In this document: positions 17,196 to 26,900 of the stretch, piece by piece
Position numbering within the stretch: the first letter of the stretch is position 1
Layout: every line of letters begins with the position of its first letter
DNA from: an uncultured Alphaproteobacteria bacterium
Lineage (GTDB): Bacteria; Pseudomonadota; Alphaproteobacteria; UBA2966
Reading direction: 5' to 3'
Length of the DNA: 64,000 bases
Assembly: GCA_958295725.1 (NCBI GenBank)
Contig: OY282368.1
Location: 2,130,001-2,194,000 of the forward strand
Program-made: the position numbers and the translations under genes
Notes under the pieces: generated by a model
Databases searched by the model: none
What the model was told of the DNA's origin: nothing
What the model saw: only the letters and a program-made list of their open reading frames with translations

Positions 17196-18080
17196 GTGGC
17201 CGAACCCGAAGTCGAATGCATCTGGAAGGGACCCGACATCCTGGGCGAGGGACCGATCTGGAACTGGAAGGAGAACGCGCTCTACTGGGTCGACAGCGAC
17301 CGGCCGGCCGTGCGTCGCCTCGATCCGGCGACCGACGAGGTGACGACCTGGGACATGCCGGAGACCATCGGCTCCATGGTGTTCCGCGAAAAAGGCGGCA
17401 TCGTTGCGGGATTGTGGAAGAGAGGCTTCAGCTTCATCGATCTGGATACCGGCGCCGTCACGCCGATCGCCGACCCCGACCCCGACAATCCGATCACCCG
17501 CCTCAACGACGGCAAGTGCGACCGGGCCGGGCGTTACTGGAGCGGGACCATGGACACGACGTTCAACGACAGGTTGGGAAAGCTGGTGCGGCTCGACACC
17601 GATCTCACGTGCACGGTGATGGACGAAGGGTTCTTCGTCACCAACGGAATCGCCTGGAGTCCCGACGATGGGACCATGTACTATTCCGACTCTCGAGGGC
17701 GCACGGTCTACGCCTACGACTTCGACATCGCCACCGGCGATGTCGCCAATCGGCGGGATTTCATCTCCCGAGAGGGCGAGGACGGGCGCATCGACGGCGC
17801 CACCGTCGACGGCGACGGCTGTTACTGGGCCGCGCACATCAACGGTTGGGAGGTCGCCCAATACGACCCGGACGGACAGCCGATGCGGACGATACCGGTG
17901 CCGGTCCGTTATCCGACCATGTGCACGTTCGGTGGGCGCGACCTCGATGTCCTCTACGTGACGTCCCTGTCCTGGGAGATCGAGCCCGGCGACAACGAGG
18001 CTTCTCCGCTGGCCGGCGCCCTGTTCGCCATCCGGGGAACGGGCGCGACCGGCATCCGCGAGGAGTTCTTCGCGGGATAG
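17196..18080 (+). CDS. SMP-30/gluconolactonase-family lactonase
   Basis: 294-residue six-bladed beta-propeller of the regucalcin/gluconolactonase family, hydrolysing sugar or related lactones with a divalent metal. The metal ligands can be placed: Glu in GEGPIWNWKENALYWVD near the start, Asn in RLNDGKCDRAGRYWSGTMD, Asn in FVTNGIAWSPDDGTMYYSDS and Asp in GATVDGDGCYWAAHI. GTG at 17196 is chosen because GGGAGG lies five bases upstream and family similarity begins within a few residues; the open frame runs on far upstream across mnmA antisense. Divergent from mnmA. No sugar-acid genes adjoin, so the substrate is open. Confidence 0.9.
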   Translation: MAEPEVECIWKGPDILGEGPIWNWKENALYWVDSDRPAVRRLDPATDEVTTWDMPETIGSMVFREKGGIVAGLWKRGFSFIDLDTGAVTPIADPDPDNPITRLNDGKCDRAGRYWSGTMDTTFNDRLGKLVRLDTDLTCTVMDEGFFVTNGIAWSPDDGTMYYSDSRGRTVYAYDFDIATGDVANRRDFISREGEDGRIDGATVDGDGCYWAAHINGWEVAQYDPDGQPMRTIPVPVRYPTMCTFGGRDLDVLYVTSLSWEIEPGDNEASPLAGALFAIRGTGATGIREEFFAG

Positions 18081-18308
18081 CGAAGACCTCTCCCGCCACG
18101 GAGGCGCGCGGCCCCGGCAAAATCCGCGATCGTCGACAATCGAGAGAATTTTCGGCACGACTATCGCCGGGCCTGCCCGGCGTCGCGGCGCAGCGCCGTC
18201 GGGGAAAGCGCCGTTTCAGCCAGGATCTTCAGGTCATCGCCTTCTCGCGCGCGGCCGCGCCTCGCGGAAGCTCCATCGGCGCCACGGGTCGCTCGCGCCC
18301 GCTCCACG

Positions 18309-18504
18309 AGCCATGCAGAAAACGCATGGCTGGTCTGAAGATTTTCAGTCTACCAACGATCTTCCACCGGGACCATATTCATGACGTCCCGGGCGCTTCG
18401 CCCGAGACGGGTCGAGTTGGCCTCCAACATTCGACCGATTTACGTCTCCCAGACGTAATGCCTCCCTGTTACAATTGCCGGGCCCATGCGGCCCGGCGTT
18501 TTTT
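18309..18504 (+). ncRNA. Candidate structured small RNA ending in a terminator
   Basis: The 475-base gap between two plus-strand genes holds a chain of hairpins: AGCCATGC/GCATGGCT (18309-18331), CTGAA/TTCAG (18335-18348), CGGGCG/CGCCCG (18390-18404), a long GGTCGA-GTTGG / CCAAC-TCGACC stem with CCT loop (18410-18436), TACGTCT/AGACGTA (18441-18457), then a terminator with six T. Loops and linkers repeat the CU-rich words CCTCC, CTCCC and CCTCCC, as in alphaproteobacterial trans-acting sRNAs of the suhB/alpha-r kind that mask Shine-Dalgarno sequences. The family resemblance is from memory and unverified. The 5' end is unknown and could be as late as about 18385. Confidence 0.45.
18477..18504 (+). 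terminator. Rho-independent terminator with T6
   Basis: GCCGGGCC pairs with GGCCCGGC across a five-base CATGC loop, then G and six T. It ends the candidate small RNA, or transcription from the SMP-30 gene 400 bases upstream. Confidence 0.75.
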
Positions 18505-18555
18505 CGCCCCGGCTTCGTTTCTGTTCCGCGCGCCATGCGCCGATTGGAGGCATCG

Positions 18556-19176
18556 ATGAGGACCCTCGACTGGTATTTCGACTTTCTCTCGGGTTTCGCC
18601 TATTTGCAACTGAAGCAGTTGAAGGACCTGCCCGGCGATATCTCGATCTCCTGCCGGCCCATGTTGTTCGCGGGACTGCTGCGGCACCACGAAACCAAGG
18701 GTCCGGCTCAGATTCCCCGGAAGCGCGTATACACCTACCGCCATTGGGTATGGCAGGCGAGACAGGCGAACGTTCCCTTCCGCATGCCGCCCAACCATCC
18801 GTTCCCGCCCCTGCCGCCGCTGCGCCTCGCCATCGCCCTCGGGAACGACGTCTCGGCGATCGAGACGATATTCGATCACATCTGGCGAGACGGAGAGGAC
18901 GTCGGCGACCCCCAGGGTTGGGCCCGGTTGACGGACAAGCTGGGCGTCGACGACGCCGGGGCGCTGATCGACGACCAGGGAGTCAAGGACCGGCTCCGGG
19001 AGAACACGGAAGCGGCCGTCGAGCTCGGCCTTTTCGGCGTGCCGACGGCCGTCGTCGACGGCGAGCTCTTCTGGGGACAGGACTCGACGCCGATGCTGTT
19101 CGCCTATCTCGAGAACCCGAACCTGTTCGAGGACGACGAAATGTCCAGGGTGGCGAACCTGCCGAGCGGCGTCTAG
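18556..19176 (+). CDS. DsbA-family / 2-hydroxychromene-2-carboxylate isomerase-like protein
   Basis: 206-residue thioredoxin-fold protein of the HCCA isomerase/kappa-GST group. The N-terminal WYFDFLSGFAYLQ equals the family's DFxSPYxYL, with serine where DsbA has its CxxC, so it is not a disulfide oxidase. FGVPTAVVDGELFWGQD near the end is the second family hallmark (cis-proline and GQDR-like loop). It is likely glutathione-dependent, isomerising aromatic-pathway or related compounds. ATG at 18556 has GGAGG five bases upstream. Single gene, just behind the terminator. Confidence 0.85.
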   Translation: MRTLDWYFDFLSGFAYLQLKQLKDLPGDISISCRPMLFAGLLRHHETKGPAQIPRKRVYTYRHWVWQARQANVPFRMPPNHPFPPLPPLRLAIALGNDVSAIETIFDHIWRDGEDVGDPQGWARLTDKLGVDDAGALIDDQGVKDRLRENTEAAVELGLFGVPTAVVDGELFWGQDSTPMLFAYLENPNLFEDDEMSRVANLPSGV

Positions 19177-19203
19177 CGCGGAGAACGGACGAGGCGACCG
19201 GCG

Positions 19204-20190
19204 CTACATGAACAGCCGCTCGCCTTCCATGCCGTCGTAAAGCTGGGCGACGAACTCGCCGTAACCGTTGTAAATCACCGTCGGAATCCTGCCGCTCGCT
19301 CCGAGCACGCGTTCCGTCGCCTGGCTCCAACGGGGATGGGGAACCTCGGGATTGACGTTCGCCCAGAAGCCGTACTCCCGACCCTGAACCTCCTCCCAGA
19401 ACGTTCTCGGCCGCTTGTCCGTAAACGTGAGCCGGTCGATCGACTTGAGCGACTTGAAGCCGTACTTCCACGGAACGGCGAGCCGGAGCGGCGCGCCGTG
19501 CTGCTTCGCCAGCGGCTTGCCGTAGGCGCCCGTCACCATGAACGCGAGATCGTTCGTCGCCTCGGCCATGGTCAGTCCTTCGATGTAGGGCCAGGGATAC
19601 CAGTGCTGCCGTTGGCCCGGGGCCATCTCCGGCTTGTTGAACGTCGCCATCTCGACGTACCGCGCGCCGCTCAGGGGCTTGGCGATCTCCACCAGCGTCC
19701 GGAGCGGGAATCCCGCCCACGGCGCGATCATCGACCAGGCCTCGACGCAGCGGTGACGGTAAACCCTCTCCTCCAGCGATACCTTCGCCAGCAGGTCGTC
19801 GATCCCGATCGTGAACTCCTTCTCGACCATGCCCTCGATGCGGATCTCCCACGGCCTGATCTCCAACCGCTGCGCCGAGCGCCAGATTTCCTTGTGGGAT
19901 CCGTACTCGTAGAAGTTGTTGTACGTGCCGTTGGTCTTCTCGTCCGTGATATCGCGTTCGACACGGTATTTCGGGTTGCGCGCGACCGGATAAAGCCCGG
20001 ACGACGGATCATCCCGCTGCGCGGCCGCCCACGGCATCTCGGCCGACGCCGGCCGGGCCAGCAAGCCCGCCCCTGCCAGGATACCGCCCGCCGCGAGTCC
20101 CTTCATGAGCCGGCGCCGGTCGAGAAAAGCGTCTTCGGGCGTCGCCGCCGCTTCCGGGAGCTCCCAGCCCTCGCGAATCTTGATCAACAT
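19204..20190 (-). CDS. msrP: Periplasmic methionine sulfoxide reductase molybdo-subunit MsrP
   Basis: 328-residue molybdopterin protein that repairs oxidised methionines in the periplasm. A twin-arginine signal is clear (DRRRLMKGLAAGG, followed by a hydrophobic run). The molybdenum-binding cysteine lies in RHRCVEAWSM, and PWKYGFKSLKSI and GAPLRLAVPWKYG are typical. Full length. ATG at 20190 has GGAGG seven bases upstream. The haem membrane partner MsrQ is normally next door but neither side carries it; the electron donor must be coded elsewhere. Confidence 0.95.
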   Translation of the reverse strand: MLIKIREGWELPEAAATPEDAFLDRRRLMKGLAAGGILAGAGLLARPASAEMPWAAAQRDDPSSGLYPVARNPKYRVERDITDEKTNGTYNNFYEYGSHKEIWRSAQRLEIRPWEIRIEGMVEKEFTIGIDDLLAKVSLEERVYRHRCVEAWSMIAPWAGFPLRTLVEIAKPLSGARYVEMATFNKPEMAPGQRQHWYPWPYIEGLTMAEATNDLAFMVTGAYGKPLAKQHGAPLRLAVPWKYGFKSLKSIDRLTFTDKRPRTFWEEVQGREYGFWANVNPEVPHPRWSQATERVLGASGRIPTVIYNGYGEFVAQLYDGMEGERLFM

Positions 20191-20258
20191 CCCTGCCTCC
20201 TGAATTCGTCCGCGCGAATGACACCCCCGACATAAGGGCCGCCGGTCCCGGCCACAAG

Positions 20259-21116
20259 TCACACCTGCGTGATGTCGGCCGACCGCGCGCCGCCGCCTCG
20301 CGCATCGTCGAAAGCGACCGTCACCCGCCCGAACTCCCCGAAATCGGCGACCGCCGTATCCCCGGCATCGGCATAGGCCAACCCGGTGGCGAGCCCGGTC
20401 GCGACGACCTCTCCGGCGCGGAGACCCATCCCCATGCCGGAAAGATGGTTGGCGAGCCAGAGGAGCGCGTTCACCGGGTGCCCGAGGACGTTGCCGCCGC
20501 TTCCGCGCGTGACGGGCTTTCCATTGATGGCCAGGGTCACCTCGCGCGACGCCAGATCCTCGCGGCGCCAGTCGGCGGCCGGCTCGCCCAGGACCAGGCC
20601 TCCGGACAGCATGTTGTCGGCGACGAGGCTCGGAACCCCGACGGCCGTCCAGTCCCGATACGCCGTATCCACGATCTCGATCAGCGGAATCATCGCGTCG
20701 ACGGCGTCGGTCACGGCCTCGGCGTCGAACGGCGCCCCCGACGAAGGCAAATCCCTGCCGAGACGGAACCCGAACTCGGGCTCGACGAGGCGCATGAAGT
20801 ACTTGCCGCCGTCGAGCGTGACCGGGCTCCGGTCGACCCTGCCGGCCATGACCCGCCCGCGACAGGGCTCGTCGGCCTTCAGGGTCCGCCGGGCGACGTC
20901 GCTCGTGCAGCTCAGCTTCCAGCCGACGGACTCCCCGCCCCAGGCTTCGACCAGGCGGTCCTGGATCGCGTATGCCTCGGCGAGCGTCCCGGGCGCCAGG
21001 TCCGGCGGCAACGCCTCCAGCTGTTCGCGGCGGCGATACGCCGTGGCCAACAGGCTCGCGGCACGCGCCGCCGCTCCATCCATGACGCTCGCCGTTCCCC
21101 GGTCTTCCGGCGTCAC
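20259..21116 (-). CDS. 2-oxopent-4-enoate hydratase-like protein (FAH superfamily)
   Basis: About 285 residues of the MhpD/fumarylacetoacetase-fold hydratase and decarboxylase family. AYAIQDRLVEAWGGESVGWKLSCTS, the EPEFGFRLGRDLP strand with the metal-binding Glu-x-Glu, and HPVNALLWLANHL are visible. It would hydrate 2-hydroxypenta-2,4-dienoate or decarboxylate 4-oxalocrotonate in meta-cleavage pathways, but no ring-cleavage genes are near. GTG at 21116 overlaps the TGA of the upstream EF-G-like gene (GTGA); ATG at 21083 is the alternative. C-terminal residues after GRVTVAF look family-atypical but short. Confidence 0.85.
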   Translation of the reverse strand: MTPEDRGTASVMDGAAARAASLLATAYRRREQLEALPPDLAPGTLAEAYAIQDRLVEAWGGESVGWKLSCTSDVARRTLKADEPCRGRVMAGRVDRSPVTLDGGKYFMRLVEPEFGFRLGRDLPSSGAPFDAEAVTDAVDAMIPLIEIVDTAYRDWTAVGVPSLVADNMLSGGLVLGEPAADWRREDLASREVTLAINGKPVTRGSGGNVLGHPVNALLWLANHLSGMGMGLRAGEVVATGLATGLAYADAGDTAVADFGEFGRVTVAFDDARGGGARSADITQV

Positions 21117-23134
21117 CCCGCCGCGTAGGTTTCCACGACCTCGTCCGCGAGACGCCCGTGCAGCTCCTGCAGGCGGTCGAACTTCCAGGTGAAGGTGCCG
21201 ACCCCGGACGTGAGCGAGCGTATCTCGATGATCAGGTCATGCATCTCGGATTGCGGCAACTGCGCCGACAGGATGTCCCAGCCCTGCCAACCCGGACGGG
21301 CGTCGAAACCCAGGATCTGTCCGCGCCGGCTGCTCACCACGCCGTTGACCCGCGACGTGAGCTCGGAGGGCGCCGAGATGTCGACGTGCAGAATCGGCTC
21401 CAGAAGCACCGGGTCGCACTTGGGCAATCCCTCCAACATGGCCATGCGGCCCGCCGTCTTGAACGCCAGTTCGGAGCTGTCGACCGAGTGATGCTGTCCG
21501 TCCGTCAGGGTCACCGACAGGTCGACCACGGGAAAGCCGAGCGGTCCCTTGCCCAGGAAATCCTGGACGCCGGCCTCGACGGCGGGAATGAACTGGCGCG
21601 GCACGGCGCCGCCCACCACCTTGTCGTCGAACTGGAAGCCGGAGCCGCGCGGCAACGGCTTGATATCGACGTGCACGTCGCCGAACTGGCCATGGCCGCC
21701 GGTCTGCTTCTTGTAGCGCGCGTGCTGCGAGATCCCCTTGCGGATCGCCTCCTTGTACGGGACCTTCGGACGCTCCACCTTGACCGAAAGGCCCGAACGG
21801 TTCCTCAGCCGGTCCGCGGCCACGCGCAGGTGCATTTCTCCCTGTCCCCACAGCAGCCACTGATTGGTGTCGTCCTCGTGTTCGAACCGCAGCGACGGAT
21901 CCTCGTCCATCAGCTTGGTCACGGCGCCCGAGACCTTGACCTCGTCGTTGCGGTCCGCGGCCGTCATGGCCAGCGCGTAGACGGGCTGCGGCACCGGCGC
22001 CCGGGGGAGCTGCGCCACGTCTTTCGAGGGCGACAGCGTCGCGCCGGCGACGGCCCGTTCGAGACGGCCCAGCCCGACGATGTCGCCGGCGACGGCCTCC
22101 GTCAGCTTGTCCGTCTGTCGACCCAGGAGACGGAACAGGCCCGCAACGCGCTCGTCGCCGAGCGTCATCCCGTCCGCCACCCGGCCCCGCCACACCCGGG
22201 CGACCGACAGCTTTCCGCCATGCTGGGTGTTGACGGACTTGAGGATCTGCACCAGGGGCTCGCCGCCGGGCTCGACCCCCGCCCGCTCGGCGGCGGCGTT
22301 CGCGGCCGGCGCTTCGTGCCGTAACGCCTTCAGCAGCCGGGTGACGCCGGCCCCCTGCTCGGCCATCCCGAACAGGATGGGCGCCACGTGTCCGTCCCGG
22401 GTGATGGCGGACAGGTGATCGTAGGCGGCGTCCCGTTCGGGATCGACATCCTCGAGAAGCTGCTCCATCAACGTGTCGTCGAAGTCGGCCAGCTTCTCCA
22501 GCATCTCGTATCGGGCCCGGGCCACGTCGTCGGCCATGTCGCCGGGAATGTCGCGGGGTTCCGACGCCGCGCCGGGCTTGTAGGCGAAGGCCCGAAGGCT
22601 CGGCAGGTCGACGTAGCCGGTCACCGCCTCGCCGTCGACGATGGGCAGCTGCCGCGGCACGAGGGGCTTTTCCGCGGCCTCCTGCAAGGCCGTCACGAGG
22701 TCGCCGACCGGACCCGAGGCACGATCCATCTTGTTGACGAAGATGAAATGAGGCAGGCCCATGTCGCTTAGCCGGCGCAGCACGGGCATCATCATGATCG
22801 CCTTGTCCGCTTCCGGCTCGCACACGACGACGGCCGCGTCGGCGCCCATGAGCGCGTTGGCGCCGTCCTGCCAGAATTCGATGGAGCCCGGACAATCGAG
22901 AAACGTCAGGACGTCGCCGAGATAGGTGGTCGTCGCGACGTTGATCTCCGTGCTCATCCGCCGGTCGCGCGCCTCGGGACTCGCGTCGCCGACGGTATTG
23001 CCCTCCTTCGCGCTCCCTTTTCGGTGGATCGCGCCCGTGGCGAACAGAATCGCCTCGAGCAGCGTCGTCTTGCCGGAGGTGTATGGACCGACGAGCGCCA
23101 CGGATCGCGGTCCGGTATCGGTGCTCCCGCTCAT
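21113..23134 (-). CDS. Elongation factor G-like GTPase (EF-G paralogue)
   Basis: 673-residue translational GTPase with the five-domain layout of EF-G. The P-loop is GPYTSGKTT (residues 16-24), the G3 motif DCPGS replaces canonical DTPGH, G4 is NKMD. The histidine normally needed for ribosome-triggered GTP hydrolysis (H of PGH) is serine here. Domain IV carries YKKQTGGHGQFGDVHVDI and domain V VVSSRRGQILGFDARPGW. This is the EF-G-like subgroup common in alphaproteobacteria beside true fusA, of unsettled role; probably not the main translocase. It overlaps the hydratase gene by four bases. Confidence 0.9.
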   Translation of the reverse strand: MSGSTDTGPRSVALVGPYTSGKTTLLEAILFATGAIHRKGSAKEGNTVGDASPEARDRRMSTEINVATTTYLGDVLTFLDCPGSIEFWQDGANALMGADAAVVVCEPEADKAIMMMPVLRRLSDMGLPHFIFVNKMDRASGPVGDLVTALQEAAEKPLVPRQLPIVDGEAVTGYVDLPSLRAFAYKPGAASEPRDIPGDMADDVARARYEMLEKLADFDDTLMEQLLEDVDPERDAAYDHLSAITRDGHVAPILFGMAEQGAGVTRLLKALRHEAPAANAAAERAGVEPGGEPLVQILKSVNTQHGGKLSVARVWRGRVADGMTLGDERVAGLFRLLGRQTDKLTEAVAGDIVGLGRLERAVAGATLSPSKDVAQLPRAPVPQPVYALAMTAADRNDEVKVSGAVTKLMDEDPSLRFEHEDDTNQWLLWGQGEMHLRVAADRLRNRSGLSVKVERPKVPYKEAIRKGISQHARYKKQTGGHGQFGDVHVDIKPLPRGSGFQFDDKVVGGAVPRQFIPAVEAGVQDFLGKGPLGFPVVDLSVTLTDGQHHSVDSSELAFKTAGRMAMLEGLPKCDPVLLEPILHVDISAPSELTSRVNGVVSSRRGQILGFDARPGWQGWDILSAQLPQSEMHDLIIEIRSLTSGVGTFTWKFDRLQELHGRLADEVVETYAAG

Positions 23135-23327
23135 GGATCATGCCTCGATGCGCCGCGCCGGCCCGAAGCCCGTCGTGAACCCGGAGACCGGGGCGGCATG
23201 GTGTCCTTCCCTGATCCGCCATGTTTTCAAGCGCGCGCCGGCCACGCAAGGGAAAAACCGCTCCGAAATCGCTCCCGCCCGCCGGTTCCTCCGGCCGCCG
23301 AACCGCAGGAGCCCCCGGGGGACCGGC

Positions 23328-24933
<1,606 letters not shown>

Positions 24934-25107
24934 GCCCTCAAGGATAGGACGTCGCGGATCCGGGCGCAAGCGCGACGGACCGGTTCCCCTTTACCTGCCG
25001 ACGCACCCCTCGCACCCTGTTCCGGAACCATGCCCGGAACGCGCGAAGTGTGCAAGAGAAAATTCCTTTACCGGCCCGATCCCGCTCGCTCTTACCCGTT
25101 CGATCAT

Positions 25108-25430
25108 ATCCAAGCCGCCTCGGCGCTATCCGTTCGACTCGCCGCGATAGCGTCAACCGCGTCACCGCCTCGAAAACTCGGCGATTTGACCGCGCAGTCG
25201 AACGCAGCATCATGGGGCGATTCATACCATGCCGCAACCCCGCCTCGGCGCCATCTCGAAAACGCCGCCATGCGCGGCGGGCGTGGAATCGATGGCGGAA
25301 GACGACGGCGCACGCCCTGGAGCCGTCCGGCGGTGAGTCCTCCGCACCGCTCACCAAGCCGAATCACGATCGGAAAATCGACCGGGGGGCGCGGCCCCCC
25401 GGACCCCCCACGAGGTAAGGAGGTAAGGAT
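25108..25430. other. Non-coding stretch downstream of FGE copy A
   Basis: 323 bases also present as copy B at 28061-28376. Open frames here shift between the copies because of one- and nine-base indels, so it is not protein-coding. It holds the hairpin at 25382-25402 and otherwise no structure that I recognise. Confidence 0.55.
25382..25402 (-). other. GC hairpin 28 bases after the FGE stop, copy A (DGR-type target hairpin)
   Basis: CCGGGGGG pairs with CCCCCCGG around a five-base loop, about 28 bases past the stop codon of the variable gene. In studied DGRs a short hairpin or cruciform just downstream of the variable repeat is needed for retrohoming. The same hairpin follows copy B at 28328-28348. 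Confidence 0.6.
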
Positions 25431-26408
25431 TCAAGGGGCGAGCGTCCGGGCCACGCGGAAGCCGTAGTTGTCGGTCCGGGCTCCGGTGTCGTACCTGCCG
25501 CGGTTCGCCGACCGGAGGTACCTCGGATCGTCGCCCCAGGACCCACCGCGCAAAACGCGCCGACCGCAATCCCCCGACCCCCACGCGCGCCCGTCCGACG
25601 GCGCGCCCGCGTAGCTCCCGTTCCAGCAGTCCTCCACCCACTCCCACACGTTCCCGTGCACATCGTGCAAACCCCACCCGTTCGCCTTGAAGGACCCCAC
25701 AGGCGCCGTCCGCGCATAGCCGTCATCGCATCCCGCCGCCCAATGGAAGCCCGTACTCCCGTCCGGTCCGTCCGCGTAGCGGCACTGACCCGACGCGCTT
25801 TCTCCCCACGAATACCGCGTCGTCGTCCCCGCACGCGCCGCGTACTCCCACTCCGCCTCGCTCAACAGGCGATACTCCTCACCCGTCTTCTCCGACAACC
25901 ACGCGACATAGGCGCGCGCGTCGTCCCAACTCACGCACACGACCGGATCCCGATCCGTCTGCGAAAAACCCGGAGACCGCCAGTTCCGACCCGAACGCGA
26001 CTCCCATTCCCCGCTTTCCCAGGTCCAGCAGGAACTCACCGGATCGTGACCCGTCGCAGACACGAAACGCGCGAACTCGCCCCGCGTCACCTCGTACACC
26101 CCCACCGCGAACGGCTCCGCGATCGTCACGCTGTGCACCGGGCCTTCGAAGTCGTACCGACCCTTCTCCGAGGAAGGCGACCCCATCATGAAGCTCCCCG
26201 CCGGAACCACCACCATCTCCGGGCACGCTGGACATTCCCGGAACGTCTCGCCGTCCGCCCACCGCGAGCCCGCCTCTCTTCGATCCTCCGCAGCCTCCGC
26301 ACGCGCCATGCCCACCAGCTTCATGCCTCCCAGAAGCGCCAGAACCGCCAGCCGTTCCTGCGCCTCGCGGATCGCCCGGCCGGGCGCCGAACGCCTCGCG
26401 CCCGACAA
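25431..26408 (-). CDS. FGE/sulfatase-modifying-fold protein, N-terminally truncated copy A (DGR-type variable protein)
   Basis: 325 codons from TTG 26408; no ATG until the MKLVG codons, about 30 residues in. It has the whole FGE-sulfatase (C-type-lectin-like) domain, from MVVVPAGSFMMGSPSSE through VSWDDARAYVAWLSEKTGEEYRL, EWEYAARAGT and NVWEWVEDCW to RRVLRGGSW...GFRVARTLAP. Compared with copy B it lacks signal peptide and Sel1 repeats: similarity stops at 26378. The cysteines that make true formylglycine-generating enzyme catalytic are not at their places after RGGSW; the region is instead the variable patch. It starts seven bases after the 161-residue gene, so it could be read from that transcript as a cytosolic protein, or be a pseudogene that still receives diversification. 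Confidence 0.75.
   Translation of the reverse strand: MSGARRSAPGRAIREAQERLAVLALLGGMKLVGMARAEAAEDRREAGSRWADGETFRECPACPEMVVVPAGSFMMGSPSSEKGRYDFEGPVHSVTIAEPFAVGVYEVTRGEFARFVSATGHDPVSSCWTWESGEWESRSGRNWRSPGFSQTDRDPVVCVSWDDARAYVAWLSEKTGEEYRLLSEAEWEYAARAGTTTRYSWGESASGQCRYADGPDGSTGFHWAAGCDDGYARTAPVGSFKANGWGLHDVHGNVWEWVEDCWNGSYAGAPSDGRAWGSGDCGRRVLRGGSWGDDPRYLRSANRGRYDTGARTDNYGFRVARTLAP
25467..25535 (-). repeat. DGR-type variable repeat, copy A
   Basis: Codons differing from copy B, in reading order (A/B): GGC/CTC, GAC/AGC, TAC/GAC, CGG/CGA, AAC/TTC, GGC/AGC, AGG/TGG, ACC/TCC, GCC/GAC, ACC/TTC, AAC/TGC. Sixteen differences in 69 bases, while flanking sequence is nearly identical. Almost all sit in the first two positions of codons ending in C, as expected if an AAC-rich template were mutated only at adenines. 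Confidence 0.8.
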
Positions 26409-26414
26409 CCCCGG

Positions 26415-26900
26415 TCAAGGCAACGAAAGCCGCTTTCTCGGTCCCTGGATGACGCTTTGGCTGAGTCGGCGGGCTTGAGGGGAGTTCCGGGGAATTTTGA
26501 CGTTGCTGCTGGCGATCCAGACGAAGCGGATATCGGGGTCGGCGCGATCGGTCATCTGCTTGAGGCGCCCGGCTCCGTCCTCCAACCAATCCCGCAACCA
26601 TTGCAGTTTTGCGAGAACTGCGGACACTTCCTTCGTCGTCGCCGAATGGACCTCGATCCAGACCGCCTGTTCCCGCCCTCCCGCCGCCGGCCGATAGCCG
26701 AGACCGTAATCCCAACGCGGGTCGTTGGCGTGACCGGGATGCCTCGCGAGCGCCGAGTCCAGATAGATGCTCCCCGTCAACCGTCGTGGATCCTCGCAGG
26801 TCACGAGCCCCTTGTGCCTGTTCTCCAGCGCCCGTATGCCGGTGCAGTATGCACCGTTCACCGGGGGCGGCTCGGCCTGCACGGCCTTTTTGAAGGTCAT
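26415..26900 (-). CDS. 161-residue partner of the AAA ATPase, unknown family
   Basis: Starts MTFKKAVQAE and overlaps the ATPase stop by the ATGA arrangement, so the two are translated together. Notable stretches: GLVTCEDPRRLTGSIYLDSAL, HANDPRWDYGLGY, VWIEVHSATTKEVSAVLAKLQWLRDWL and RFVWIASSNVKI. The spaced D (LDSAL), E-V-H and K within a beta-strand pattern is faintly like a PD-(D/E)xK nuclease core, but this is a guess; I do not recognise the family with certainty. Pairing of an OLD/ABC-type ATPase with a small conserved effector is common in antiphage systems. Full-length by appearance. Confidence 0.7.
   Translation of the reverse strand: MTFKKAVQAEPPPVNGAYCTGIRALENRHKGLVTCEDPRRLTGSIYLDSALARHPGHANDPRWDYGLGYRPAAGGREQAVWIEVHSATTKEVSAVLAKLQWLRDWLEDGAGRLKQMTDRADPDIRFVWIASSNVKIPRNSPQARRLSQSVIQGPRKRLSLP

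Larger units (their letters stand above)
25070..26378 (-). repeat. Segmental duplication, FGE-fold gene 3' part plus ATPase start, copy A
   Basis: A 1.3-kb block nearly identical to 28023-29324. It spans most of the FGE-fold gene, the downstream hairpin, about 270 non-coding bases and the first dozen codons of the ATPase gene (ATG at 25107, codons for MIERVRASGIGPV), where it joins the other duplicated block. The offset between copies is 2946 bases over the gene and 2953 at the ATPase start, the result of small indels in the non-coding part. Confidence 0.85.

Noticed and set aside
25104-25367. Small protein between FGE copy A and the DUF1640 gene
   Set aside because: The duplicate at 28057-28293 has frame-breaking indels, so coding is unlikely.
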